NCBI GenBank assembly: GCA_942493075.1
Contig: OW818681.1
Span: 3,410,001 to 3,474,000, forward strand
Direction: 5' to 3'
DNA: 64,000 nucleotides
From: JBBQYD01 sp942493075
Lineage (GTDB): Bacteria; Verrucomicrobiota; Verrucomicrobiia; Limisphaerales; UBA8199
The position numbers were made by a program, and so were the translations under genes. The notes beneath the pieces are model-generated. The model made no database searches. It saw only the letters and a program-made list of their open reading frames with translations, and was not told the DNA's origin. Shown piece after piece: positions 1-8,716 of this stretch (its first letter is position 1; each line of letters starts with the position of its first letter).

Positions 1-2793
1 CGGCGTATCGATACGGCAGCGAACCGGCACATCTTCGGTCAGGCCATTTGTCCGGGTGACCTTCAGGACCAGGTCCTGTTGCGGGCGGATTGAGCCGTCC
101 AGACCGAGCACTTCGAATGTTTCTGTACCATCAAGGTTCAGAGATCGCGCGCTGACTCCCTCTTTGAATTGCAGCGGCAAGACTCCCATTCCAATCAGGT
201 TTGACCGGTGAATGCGCTCGTAGCTCTGGGCGACCACGCATTTCACGCCCAGTAACGATGTTCCTTTGGCCGCCCAATCGCGGGAGCTGCCCGTGCCGTA
301 TTCTTGCCCGGCGACCACGATTAGTGGCGTTCCATGTTCAGCGTAACGCATCGCGGCGTCATAGATGCTCATCTGTTCACCAGTGGGTTGATAGCGTGTT
401 ACACCGCCCTCGACCCCGGGAACCATGAGGTTCTTGATCCGCACGTTGGCAAAGGTTCCCCGAGTCATCACCCTGTCGTTGCCTCGTCTCGAACCGTAGC
501 TATTGAAGTCGGCAAACTCGACCCCGTGATCTTGCAGATACCTGCCCGCCGGCGAGCTCTTTTTAATACTGCCTGCAGGTGAGATGTGGTCGGTCGTAAC
601 ACTGTCACCAAAGATTCCCAATGCCCGTGCACCGCGGATTGGCTTGATCTCTCCGGCAGCGAGTTGAAAATTCGTAAAGAATGGCGGCTCCTGGATATAA
701 GTGCTGGCCTGGTCCCATTGATAAGCGTTTCCAGTGGATGCAGGAATTTCGTTCCATTTTGGATTCTGGCTGGCGAAATCTCGATAGAGCTTTTGGAACA
801 CTTCCGGTTTCAACGCATGGCTCATCATGTCGCGCACCTCCTGCAACGTGGGCCAGATATCGCGGAGAAACACCGGTTGCCCTTCACGATTCTTGCCCAG
901 CGGCTCGGACGTTAGATCGATGTCCACTCGCCCCGCCAGTGCAAAGGCAACTACCAGAGGCGGAGACATCAGGAAATTGGCCTTGATGTTCTGGTGCACA
1001 CGCGCCTCGAAATTGCGGTTGCCCGAAAGCACCGAGGCAGCGACGACATCGTGCTTTACCACCGCCTCGTCAATTGGCGCCGGAAGAGGGCCCGAGTTGC
1101 CGATGCAAGTCGTGCACCCGTATCCAACCAGATTGAAGCCAAGCTGATCCAGGTACGGTTGTAATCCGGTCTTATCCAAGTAATCGCTCACGACGCGTGA
1201 TCCTGGAGCTAGCGAAGCTTTCACAAGCGGATTCACGGTCAGACCCCGTTCCACGGCTTTCTTTGCAAGCAACCCCGCAGCCAGCATGACGGACGGATTG
1301 CTGGTGTTGGTGCAGCTTGTAATTGCGGCAATCAGCACGCTGCCGTGCCGTAACACACCATCCGTCTGAACAGCCGCTTCATCAACCTGGTTAGGCGTCG
1401 GGCGGTTATTCACCATCTCCAACTCAGTGGTTGGGTTGGTATTTCGAACCTGGGCGGATTGCAGGGTCACCGGCTCCTGACTGCCGCCTCCAGAAGTCGG
1501 CGCTTCATGAGCGCTTACGGCAAAAACGTTGCTCAGTTCCTCTGGCTTCTTGCCAAAGCCATTCTCGGTGATCGGCCGGGTGAATGCGTTGCGGAATTCA
1601 TTCTTTAGCTGAGGCAGCTCGATACGGTCCTGCGGACGCTTTGGCCCGGCTACGCTTGGCGAAACCGTGCTCAGATCCAGGTCGAATACAGCAGAGTAAT
1701 TCACCTCACCTTTCTTAGGAATTCCGAACAGGTTCTGCGCCCGATAGTAATTCTCGCAGGTCCTGCATTGCTCTTCGCTTCGACCCGTTGCGCGGAGGTA
1801 GCTGATAGTCTCCTCATCGATTGGGAAGAAACCCATGGTTGCACCATATTCAGGAGCCATGTTTGCGATCGTCGCGCGATCTACAACGGGCAGTGCGGCA
1901 GCGCCCGGCCCGAAAAATTCCACGAATTTTCCAACGACCTTGGCCTTCCGTAACATCTGCGTAATTGTGAGAGCCAGATCCGTTGCCGTGACTCCCTCCC
2001 TCAGGGAACCGGTTAGGTGCACGCCAATGACATCGGGCGTCAGAAAATAAACCGGCTGCCCTAACATGCCGGCCTCGGCCTCGATACCGCCGACTCCCCA
2101 ACCTACGATTCCTAAGCCATTGATCATTGTGGTATGCGAATCTGTTCCCACCAGGGTGTCGGGATAACAGAGCTGGCCCAGCGCACTCGCTTGTCCGACC
2201 TGAGCGAGGACACCCTTAGCCAGGTACTCGAGATTGACCTGATGCACAATGCCGATGCCAGGCGGAACCACCTTGAACGTCTCAAAAGCCTGCATTCCCC
2301 ACTTGAGGAACTGATAGCGCTCGCGGTTGCGTCGGAACTCCATTTCGAGGTTTTGCGCAAGCGCAGTAGGAGTCCCGAAATAATCCACCTGCACGGAGTG
2401 ATCGACCACCAGGTCAACGGGTACCAATGGCTCGATCAGCTTGGGGTTCTTTCCCAATCGTTCCACCGCCGAACGCATGGCAGCCAAGTCCACCAGCAGC
2501 GGAACACCGGTGAAATCCTGCAAGACGATGCGCGCCACCACGAATGGGATCTCCTCAGTCCGTGGCGCATTTGGCTGCCAGTTGGCCAAGGCTCGAACGT
2601 TGTCCTCGGTGACGCGCTTGCCATCACAATTGCGCAGGACCGCTTCCAAAACCAAACGGATGGAAACCGGCAACTTGCTGATAGGCCCAATGCCGCTCTT
2701 TTCGAGCTCTGGCAGGGAGTAAAGAGCCCCTTTGCCGCCATTGCCAAGCTCAAACGACTGCAAGGTGCCAAACAAGTTATGCGCTTTATTCAT
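1..2793 (-). CDS. acnA: Aconitate hydratase (AcnA type), 3' end outside window
   Basis: Aconitase interconverts citrate and isocitrate in the TCA cycle in the cytoplasm, using a [4Fe-4S] cluster. The reading frame is open for 931 codons from the ATG at 2793 to the window edge and stops at the typical ending CRIDT, so only about 20 residues are missing. Cluster cysteines are visible in TSCTNTSNPS (about residue 494) and GYGCTTCIGNSGP (about 561-564), spaced as in AcnA. GTDSHTTMINGLG and GTGSSRDWAAKG are further AcnA motifs. A low-complexity stretch of roughly 60 residues before the first cluster motif makes the protein a little longer than the E. coli enzyme (about 890). No partner genes are adjacent; the next gene on this strand starts a separate ABC operon. 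Identification is secure. Confidence 0.95.
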   Translation of the reverse strand, partial: MNKAHNLFGTLQSFELGNGGKGALYSLPELEKSGIGPISKLPVSIRLVLEAVLRNCDGKRVTEDNVRALANWQPNAPRTEEIPFVVARIVLQDFTGVPLLVDLAAMRSAVERLGKNPKLIEPLVPVDLVVDHSVQVDYFGTPTALAQNLEMEFRRNRERYQFLKWGMQAFETFKVVPPGIGIVHQVNLEYLAKGVLAQVGQASALGQLCYPDTLVGTDSHTTMINGLGIVGWGVGGIEAEAGMLGQPVYFLTPDVIGVHLTGSLREGVTATDLALTITQMLRKAKVVGKFVEFFGPGAAALPVVDRATIANMAPEYGATMGFFPIDEETISYLRATGRSEEQCRTCENYYRAQNLFGIPKKGEVNYSAVFDLDLSTVSPSVAGPKRPQDRIELPQLKNEFRNAFTRPITENGFGKKPEELSNVFAVSAHEAPTSGGGSQEPVTLQSAQVRNTNPTTELEMVNNRPTPNQVDEAAVQTDGVLRHGSVLIAAITSCTNTSNPSVMLAAGLLAKKAVERGLTVNPLVKASLAPGSRVVSDYLDKTGLQPYLDQLGFNLVGYGCTTCIGNSGPLPAPIDEAVVKHDVVAASVLSGNRNFEARVHQNIKANFLMSPPLVVAFALAGRVDIDLTSEPLGKNREGQPVFLRDIWPTLQEVRDMMSHALKPEVFQKLYRDFASQNPKWNEIPASTGNAYQWDQASTYIQEPPFFTNFQLAAGEIKPIRGARALGIFGDSVTTDHISPAGSIKKSSPAGRYLQDHGVEFADFNSYGSRRGNDRVMTRGTFANVRIKNLMVPGVEGGVTRYQPTGEQMSIYDAAMRYAEHGTPLIVVAGQEYGTGSSRDWAAKGTSLLGVKCVVAQSYERIHRSNLIGMGVLPLQFKEGVSARSLNLDGTETFEVLGLDGSIRPQQDLVLKVTRTNGLTEDVPVRCRIDTP

Positions 2794-2862
2794 AAATCAA
2801 ATATTCGGGCCTGAAACTGTGCCGCGTGAAGCACTTGCAGTCAAGCGTGGGCAAAGTGGATG

Positions 2863-3834
2863 CTAGAAAGAAAGGCCGGGGACCGCGGGCTCGTTCGAAG
2901 GGTCCGCAGGCGTAGGAACACCCATGAGTCGATGTAACTCCTGGATACGCTTCTCCACTTCCTCTGGAGCGGGTGAAAGTTTGCGCACCAATTCCCAGTA
3001 GGACACCGCCTGGCCGTAGTTGCCAAGGCGCTGCTCCAGCGCAGCAAGCTGAGTAAAAATCTCCTCCAGGGCAAGAAGGTTAGGCTCCTTCGCATTTGCC
3101 TCTCTTTGGCGCCACTTGGCGAGGGCACTTCTCCAGAGATTGCGAGCGCGATCAGCGTCTTTATGCTCTTCTTCGAAAAGTCGGCCGAGCTCGAAGAGGA
3201 TTTCGTAACTGGACGGGTTGTTGCGCAATCCCTCACGAAGAAAGGCCTCAGCTTCATTGGGCTTGCCCAATTCCTTGCGCAGCCAGTAGGCAGACACCGT
3301 ATAGGTATCAATCCGCTGCGGATCTAACTCCGCTGAAAGCTTGAGCCACGGAAGCAACTCCCGCTCTTTCCCGCCGGAAAGGTGCGTGTGACTGGTGATC
3401 ATGAAGTTGCGACCGAATCGCTCGATCCAGTCCTTCGGAGGGCCCAGAAACGCCATCTCTCGTTCGTGCTGATCCTCAGCCTCGTGTTCCGCCTCGGTCT
3501 CATTCGCATGTTCATCATGCTCATGTCCAGCCTCCGGCTCGCTCATCATGTGCCGTGAATCCTTCGGAGCCTTCGCTTGATCGAAAATCGAGGGATAATA
3601 GCCGCTATGAAACGTGACATCAGCTTTGATGAAAAAATGATTCGCGAAGAGCCGCCTCGTATCACCGAACAAAGCTTTAAGAACGTTATCCTTCTCTTGT
3701 TGGCGGCCCCAGAGTAATGCGCGCGGTTGCAGGCTCGTGGCCAACGTGAATGCAGCAGCCACCAGGAAGGCGAAAACAAAACTGGCGCGAGGGGGCTTCA
3801 CGTGTTGAGGGCTTTGCGTCTGAACACCAACCAC
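2863..3834 (-). CDS. Membrane-anchored TPR protein with His/Glu-rich segment
   Basis: This 323-residue protein has one N-terminal membrane segment (about residues 20-36), then a His/Glu/Asp-rich stretch at about 98-126, then TPR-like helical repeats at about 160-310 (for example ELGRLFEEEHKDADRARNLW and LGNYGQAVSYWELV). The start overlaps the upstream permease gene by 37 nt, and with the ATPase gene the three form a tight minus-strand operon. It probably acts as an accessory or assembly protein of the ABC exporter on the outer face of the membrane. The His/acid-rich segment could bind divalent metal, but that is inference. No enzymatic motif is seen. Operon membership is well supported; function is not. 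Confidence 0.75.
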   Translation of the reverse strand: MVGVQTQSPQHVKPPRASFVFAFLVAAAFTLATSLQPRALLWGRQQEKDNVLKALFGDTRRLFANHFFIKADVTFHSGYYPSIFDQAKAPKDSRHMMSEPEAGHEHDEHANETEAEHEAEDQHEREMAFLGPPKDWIERFGRNFMITSHTHLSGGKERELLPWLKLSAELDPQRIDTYTVSAYWLRKELGKPNEAEAFLREGLRNNPSSYEILFELGRLFEEEHKDADRARNLWRSALAKWRQREANAKEPNLLALEEIFTQLAALEQRLGNYGQAVSYWELVRKLSPAPEEVEKRIQELHRLMGVPTPADPSNEPAVPGLSF

Positions 3835-4580
3835 GTAGCAAACAGCAAAAGAGCGCTATAAACTGCGGCATACAGCACCGCCATCGCACACGCACCCCAA
3901 CTTGCTACGAAACCGTAGAGGATGAAATCCCGCAGATGATACCACTCCAGGTGAGGGATCAGAAAATAGATCCCGTACACGATCGATCGGAGAGGCTCGG
4001 GCTGTTGCACCGCAAACATGTTCAGGTGCCGACCCAGAATCAAGATCCCAAAAATAGCCGCGAAACAGATCGTGGCATTGGCGGAGGGTGCGCTAAAGAC
4101 CACAGATCCCAGCAACACCATGCTGATCACAATTGCCAGCATAGACCATTGCAGGATGATCGTCTGGGCGTATTGCGCCAATTGAAACTCGCGTTCCCGT
4201 GAGAGGCTGACCACTCCAAAGAACAAATAGAAAACCCCCAGCGCGATACCACACGCCACCCAGCACCCGAGAAACTTGCCGATAATGAGCTGCCCTCGGG
4301 TAACCGGTTTTGCCAGCAAAGGAAAGATCGTGCGATTCTCGCGTTCGGACGGTATTTGCCGAGCGCTTGCCCCGATGGCGATGACCAGGGATGAAATCCA
4401 GATCAAGAGGAGCGCAACATCCTTCAAGTACAAGACAACTTTGTCGTCGTTGAAGAAGTTCATCGACCCCATGACGAGGGTTATGACGGCTGTGAGAACA
4501 AACAAGACATAGAAGTCTTTTCGGCGGTATAGCTCCTTGATGACAACACCGGCTAGTGCAGTGATGATATTCAATCTCAT
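3798..4580 (-). CDS. ABC-2 type transporter permease
   Basis: This 260-residue integral membrane protein has about six hydrophobic segments (roughly residues 24-44, 52-72, 103-128, 139-165, 170-186 and 222-250). The loop QIPSERENRTIFPLLAKPV after the second segment is the characteristic ABC-2/NatB-type motif of permeases that pair with a separate ATPase. Its ATG overlaps the stop of the ATPase gene by 4 nt (ATGA), so the two are translationally coupled and form one exporter. The substrate cannot be read from sequence; related pairs export lipids, polysaccharides, Na+ or peptides. The downstream TPR protein overlaps its 3' end. Confidence 0.85.
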   Translation of the reverse strand: MRLNIITALAGVVIKELYRRKDFYVLFVLTAVITLVMGSMNFFNDDKVVLYLKDVALLLIWISSLVIAIGASARQIPSERENRTIFPLLAKPVTRGQLIIGKFLGCWVACGIALGVFYLFFGVVSLSREREFQLAQYAQTIILQWSMLAIVISMVLLGSVVFSAPSANATICFAAIFGILILGRHLNMFAVQQPEPLRSIVYGIYFLIPHLEWYHLRDFILYGFVASWGACAMAVLYAAVYSALLLFATWLVFRRKALNT

Positions 4581-5332
4581 ACGGCGGCCTGCGGCTGATA
4601 GCCAACGATGTTTAGAAAGATTTGTTCGAGGTTCGTTTGATACTGGGCGATCAAATCCGACACTCTGCCAGCCACTTTCAGTTCACCTTGGTTGACGATT
4701 GCCACCCTATCGCACACGGTCTCCACTTCGCCCAGCTCGTGAGACGAGAAGAAGACTGTCTTCCCCTCATTTTTCAACCGTTGAATGATTTCGCGGACTT
4801 TCATTCGCCCTAGAGGGTCCAGTCCGCTGGTCGGCTCATCTAAAATGAGGAGATCCGGGTTGTTAATTAAAGCCTGGGCAATGCCGATGCGCTGCTGCAT
4901 TCCTTTGGAATAGGTCTTGATCGGTCTCTTCCGGGCCCCGTCCAGCTCTACCAGCTTCAAGAGGGAATCCGTTCGCTTCTCAGTTTCGCCTCGGGAGATC
5001 CCAAAGATCTTCCCGTAAAACCGTAACAATTCCTCAGCGGTCAGGAATTTGTAGTAGTAGGTGAGTTCGGGCAGGTAGCCGATGCGCTGACGAGCGATAG
5101 GCTGACGTACATCGACACCGAACAGACGGGCCTGGCCACTCGTTGCATTAACGAAACCGAGCAGCACGTTCATAGTGGTCGTCTTGCCAGCTCCGTTCGG
5201 CCCGAGGAAACCGAAAACTTCGCCAGCCTGAACGATCAGGTCCAGGTCCCTGACAGCCACCTTCCTGGGCTGTCCGGCGGCTTGCGCCGGGTACTCGACC
5301 CTTAACTTGTTTAACTCAACAATGTTTTCCAT
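4577..5332 (-). CDS. ABC transporter ATP-binding protein
   Basis: This is the cytoplasmic ATPase of the exporter encoded with the next gene. Counting from the ATG at 5332, the Walker A motif GPNGAGKTT is at residues 44-52, followed by the signature-like SKGMQQRIGIAQAL and Walker B LLILDEPTSGLDP, with the switch His in FFSSHELGEVE. This is the CcmA/NatA-like class that pairs with ABC-2 permeases. The frame is open upstream to an ATG at 5449, but the extra 39 residues are basic, unlike the family, and lie next to the terminator of the preceding pilin gene; I therefore chose MENIVELNKL as the start. Neither start has a strong Shine-Dalgarno. The 4-nt overlap with the permease supports joint expression. 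Confidence 0.88.
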   Translation of the reverse strand: MENIVELNKLRVEYPAQAAGQPRKVAVRDLDLIVQAGEVFGFLGPNGAGKTTTMNVLLGFVNATSGQARLFGVDVRQPIARQRIGYLPELTYYYKFLTAEELLRFYGKIFGISRGETEKRTDSLLKLVELDGARKRPIKTYSKGMQQRIGIAQALINNPDLLILDEPTSGLDPLGRMKVREIIQRLKNEGKTVFFSSHELGEVETVCDRVAIVNQGELKVAGRVSDLIAQYQTNLEQIFLNIVGYQPQAAV

Positions 5333-5451
5333 GGTTGATGACGTCGTCTTGGGGAGTATCTGAATGGTTCTGCCTTTGGACAATCCTTTTCTTGACACCC
5401 TTTTCTTGCGTTCCGTGATCGGCATGATCGAGCCGCCCCAGGTATTCAAGA

Positions 5452-5482
5452 AAAACGGCCCGATTTTGAATCGGGCCGTTTT
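5452..5482 (-). terminator. Hairpin terminator of the first pseudopilin gene
   Basis: A perfect 14-bp inverted repeat (5452-5465 pairing with 5469-5482) with a 3-nt loop lies 23 nt after the pilin stop codon. The outer pairs are A/T runs, so the hairpin ends in a U-run on both strands and could work in either direction. It separates the pilin from the ABC operon. Confidence 0.85.
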
Positions 5483-5505
5483 CTGAAATTTAGCTGATTA
5501 GAAAA

Positions 5506-5871
5506 TTACAGCTTATGGGCTGGAAGGAGTGCTTCGCCAGGCACGCATTGAACAACCGGCACCGAACCAACAGTGGCGCCGAAGGTATAGTCTGTCTTAT
5601 TGGGGCATTTCGGGAGCACGCCGCCCTTGATGTACTTTACGACTTCGACGGGATCAGGGGCGTCTCCGTCTTTCTTGCCGGCCTCAAGCGCCCATTGCTG
5701 GACTGCGCTGTCAACCTGGCGAAGGTTGTTGATACAGGCATTGGCCTGCGCGGTGTTACGGGCTTTCACGAAGTTCGGAATTGCGATTGCAGCCAACAGG
5801 CCGATGATCGCTACAACGATCATGATTTCAACCAGGGTGAAGCCAGCGTTACGTCGGGATTGGATCTTCAT
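5506..5871 (-). CDS. PulG-type pseudopilin (short)
   Basis: This is a 121-residue type II secretion/type IV pilus-like pseudopilin. It has a short basic leader, the prepilin peptidase site G/FTLVE (cleavage after residue 10, Glu at +5), and a hydrophobic helix with the stretch IMIVVAIIGLLAAIAIPNF. The small C-terminal domain contains NACINNLRQVDSAVQQWALE, two Cys and a Lys/Pro-rich end. It is inserted in the inner membrane and processed by PilD-type peptidase. It is a close paralogue of the neighbouring gene at 6230-6598, differing mainly after residue 60. Each gene has its own terminator, so they are expressed separately. The role (secretion, adhesion or surface fibre) cannot be decided; no secretion ATPase is present nearby. 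Confidence 0.9.
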   Translation of the reverse strand: MKIQSRRNAGFTLVEIMIVVAIIGLLAAIAIPNFVKARNTAQANACINNLRQVDSAVQQWALEAGKKDGDAPDPVEVVKYIKGGVLPKCPNKTDYTFGATVGSVPVVQCVPGEALLPAHKL

Positions 5872-6229
5872 AATAACTTTCTGTTTTGTTTTTCTTTCGG
5901 TCAGCTCCGGCAGTTTAGTTATTATTAGTTCGGAGTCTCTGACTACTGCCTATACTGACCTTGCCAGCCAAATAAGCAGTTCAAATGCCAACCCATTTCT
6001 CGCACCTCCTGACCCCTATTCGATACCGAACTCATTGATTTTGCCCGCGCCAGTAGTCAATCCGCTTGAGGCTGTCCGCTCAGATACGGCACAAAACAGG
6101 ACGTTCGTAAAAAATTGAGACACCGTTTCGCTTTGGGTTTCTGCGTGAGCCGTTCTTGACGATAAAAACAAAAACGGCGCCGGGGTTAAAGCGACGCCGT
6201 TTACTGATGGTTGCTTCAGTTTCAGTAAC
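5872..6229. other. Intergenic region between the two pseudopilin genes
   Basis: These 358 nt hold the terminator of the upstream pilin (6171-6202) and the presumed promoter of the downstream pilin. The stretch just before the 5871 start is A/T-rich on the minus strand (runs of A and AAC). No convincing reading frame is present on either strand. Confidence 0.6.
6171..6202 (-). terminator. Hairpin terminator of the second pseudopilin gene
   Basis: An 8-bp inverted repeat (AAACGGCG at 6172-6179 with CGCCGTTT at 6195-6202) encloses a 15-nt loop and is flanked by an A/T run that gives a U-tract on the minus strand. It lies about 27 nt after the stop codon of the pilin at 6230-6598. Confidence 0.7.
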
Positions 6230-6598
6230 TTAAGGAAGCTGATGTGCGGGGGAAACCGTGCTACCGACTGGGCAGTTGATGCTGGGGATGGTCGATACAT
6301 TAACCGCCCATGTGTACTTCACGCCAGTGGGACAATCCGGAATCTCCTGACTGCGAATGTACTCAGCAACTTGCGCAGGGTCAGCGGCCTCTGAATCCCT
6401 CTTTCCGAACTCGAGCGCCCACTGTTGAACAGCACTGTCAACCTGACGGAGGTTGTCAATGCAAGCGTTTGCGAGTGAGTTATTTCTGGCTTTCACGAAG
6501 TTAGGAATAGCAATGGCCGCTAGCAGCCCGATTATTGCTACAACGATCATGATTTCAACCAGGGTGAAACCCTGGTTGATTCTACGGTGTTTTTTCAT
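6230..6598 (-). CDS. PulG-type pseudopilin (short), paralogue
   Basis: This 122-residue pseudopilin has leader MKKHRRINQG followed by the processing site G/FTLVE and the same hydrophobic helix as the gene at 5506-5871. The segment NACIDNLRQVDSAVQQWALE is nearly shared with the paralogue, while the C-terminal 50 residues diverge (two Cys remain). The pair arose by local duplication. A separate terminator follows it. It should be processed by a prepilin peptidase and act in the inner membrane/periplasm; its exact role is unknown. Confidence 0.9.
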   Translation of the reverse strand: MKKHRRINQGFTLVEIMIVVAIIGLLAAIAIPNFVKARNNSLANACIDNLRQVDSAVQQWALEFGKRDSEAADPAQVAEYIRSQEIPDCPTGVKYTWAVNVSTIPSINCPVGSTVSPAHQLP

Positions 6599-6894
6599 AG
6601 AACTTCACTTGCCTTGGAGCGGTGTGAACGTAGCAGCCGACGGTTATATAATAATGCAAATGTTCACTTATTGCCGGCTGCACCCACTTTTCGGCGCTCC
6701 ATTATGAGCATTCTGAGTGCCGTACGATTACGGACAGGAACCGCTGTGCTGGCGAGCTATGAGCTGTAACCACAACTCGGATTCCGCCGGAGCATTCACC
6801 CTTGATTCTCCTGCGCTTACTGCACAATCCCTGGAAACGAAATTTGCGGGAGGTTTTGAAGAAAGTAACCTCAGGGACTTGTTTGCCCAGTCGA

Positions 6895-8502
6895 TTAGCG
6901 ATGTGGCAAGATACAGGTGCTTACAGCCCGTGAAGGTACCTTGAGATCCGAACTCGCCTGCCGGGTCCTGCCCAGGTTGGAGGTCGCTGATGTCGTGTAC
7001 ACATCCACTGCTTCTCCCAAACCCAGGTGGCACCTGATCTCCTGCTTGGAAAGATTGACCAGAACCACGATGATCTCACCGTCGCCCCGCCGATAAGCCG
7101 AGGCGAGCACTCCATTTTCCGGAGTCTGTTTTGGCACTGTCTCACACTCAATCCGCACCATTCCCGGGCGAATGAACCGGGAATAGTTACCCAAGGCCCA
7201 AAGCAGCTTGCTCTCGCGCACTGCCCCATCCTGCATCAGGCTGCGCGTCCGCGGGCCCATCAGCCCGGTGTGACCCTGCGATCCATCATCGAGGTAGATC
7301 AAACCATCCTTGAAATCGACTTGGGATACTGCGGTCCACCATTGCCAGGACTTCGCATGAGCCGTCGTCAGGTCGTGATGAATGATTCGGGCCACATATA
7401 ATGCAGTGTCCATACCCAGATCCCGTTTGCCGCCTCCGCCGATCTCAGCATTCTCCTCCAGAATGCAATACTCGCTCTGCCAATAACCGAGCTGAGGGTT
7501 AGCGGTTCGGATCGCATCGTGCAGCATCTGACGGTACTCCACCTGTTTTGCGACCGGCCAAACTGAAAAGTAGCTGTGCGCAGAGATGGTGAGCTCGACA
7601 TTCGGCAGCCCGCCAATATAGAAGGGCGCTTTCTCATTGAAGAAGAAACGAGCTTGATCATCTCGACCGCCACTTCCCTGCCCCTCCAGGTGCATGGCTT
7701 TTGCCGCATGGCCAATCGTTGCGGCTTCTCCGATGAGTATTCGGGTTTTCAACCCATGGGCAGACAAATCATGCGAAAGATAGCGCACAAGTGCATAGAT
7801 CTCCTCGTTCAGTGCGGGAGTTCCTTCCTGCTTCGGCTCATCCCAGTTCCATTGAGGCTCATTAACAGGGCTCAGGTAATCGAACGGCATCCCTGCCTTA
7901 TGAAAGTGGTCGATCACGTCCACCATAAACGATGCGTAATCGTCCATCTTGCCGGGAGCAATATTGAGGTGCGGAGCTCCTTTCGCTGCGTAGCCTTTTC
8001 CGTTTAGTGCCAAATGCACCGGGGGCGAATTGAGAAAGGCCAATGTCCTTTCGACGCCCCGCTCGCGAGCCGCCCGGAGAAACCATTGCTGGCCTGACTG
8101 TCTGCTCCAGTCCCAGGTGCCATCGGCTTTTTGAAAACACTCCGTTCGCCTCCACGGATTGTGTATGCCCGAGGCCTCCCCCTGTTCAGCAGTGCCTGCA
8201 CCAATGTTAAATCGCCAGATTGAAAGGCCGATGCCTTTGGGTTTCCCGGAACTGTCATCCCCGCGGCTGAAGAGCAGGTCCGCGATTTTTTCGCGTTTGT
8301 CCAGTGGCCAATGACGTCCGACAATGTCGCATTGCCACGCGTCGGATGCTCCAAAACCGTCGATGGTCTGGTAGGTTATAGCCGGTTTGATGTGAATGCG
8401 GATTGGCTCAGCGTTCTTCAACTCGCCTGCACCTGCCGGGTTCAGGTAAAGACAGAGGATCGCCGCCAGGTGAAGGCTGGGCCGCGTATAGATGGTTCGC
8501 AT
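6895..8502 (-). CDS. Secreted GH30-family glycoside hydrolase
   Basis: This 535-residue enzyme belongs to the O-glycosyl hydrolase GH30 family (clan A, TIM barrel plus C-terminal beta domain). From the ATG at 8502 it begins with a signal peptide of about 25 residues (hydrophobic LHLAAILCLYL, then AGAG). The barrel starts with QTIDGFGASDAWQ. The acid/base Glu is in SPVNEPQWNW (E215) and the nucleophile in YWQSEYCIL (E344), spacing normal for GH30. The C-terminal beta domain contains DGEIIVVLVNLS. The frame is open to 8841, and an ATG at 8691 also gives a hydrophobic N-terminus, so the start is not certain. The relatives act on beta-1,6-galactan, glucuronoxylan or beta-1,6-glucan; the substrate cannot be fixed here. 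It is divergent from another secreted carbohydrate-related gene. Confidence 0.88.
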   Translation of the reverse strand: MRTIYTRPSLHLAAILCLYLNPAGAGELKNAEPIRIHIKPAITYQTIDGFGASDAWQCDIVGRHWPLDKREKIADLLFSRGDDSSGKPKGIGLSIWRFNIGAGTAEQGEASGIHNPWRRTECFQKADGTWDWSRQSGQQWFLRAARERGVERTLAFLNSPPVHLALNGKGYAAKGAPHLNIAPGKMDDYASFMVDVIDHFHKAGMPFDYLSPVNEPQWNWDEPKQEGTPALNEEIYALVRYLSHDLSAHGLKTRILIGEAATIGHAAKAMHLEGQGSGGRDDQARFFFNEKAPFYIGGLPNVELTISAHSYFSVWPVAKQVEYRQMLHDAIRTANPQLGYWQSEYCILEENAEIGGGGKRDLGMDTALYVARIIHHDLTTAHAKSWQWWTAVSQVDFKDGLIYLDDGSQGHTGLMGPRTRSLMQDGAVRESKLLWALGNYSRFIRPGMVRIECETVPKQTPENGVLASAYRRGDGEIIVVLVNLSKQEIRCHLGLGEAVDVYTTSATSNLGRTRQASSDLKVPSRAVSTCILPHR

Positions 8503-8716
8503 CAAGGTGGCTGCATTATGCCGATTCCGAAAGCCACCCCGCAATCCAGATGTCACTGTTGGTCCGACAAAGGATGGCTGAGCCCCGGTTAGCCGTGCAT
8601 ACATTCCTGCGTTCCTATCAACGAGCTCGACAGGAGAGACAACGTTCTGTAGGAATACGGCAAACACGGCCCAAGACACACGAGAACCCATTAAATTGAA
8701 ACAACATCCATCCGTT

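Noticed and set aside
201..2814. Several plus-strand open frames (up to 226 codons)
   Set aside because: All are antisense to aconitase, which is continuous from 2793 to the window edge.
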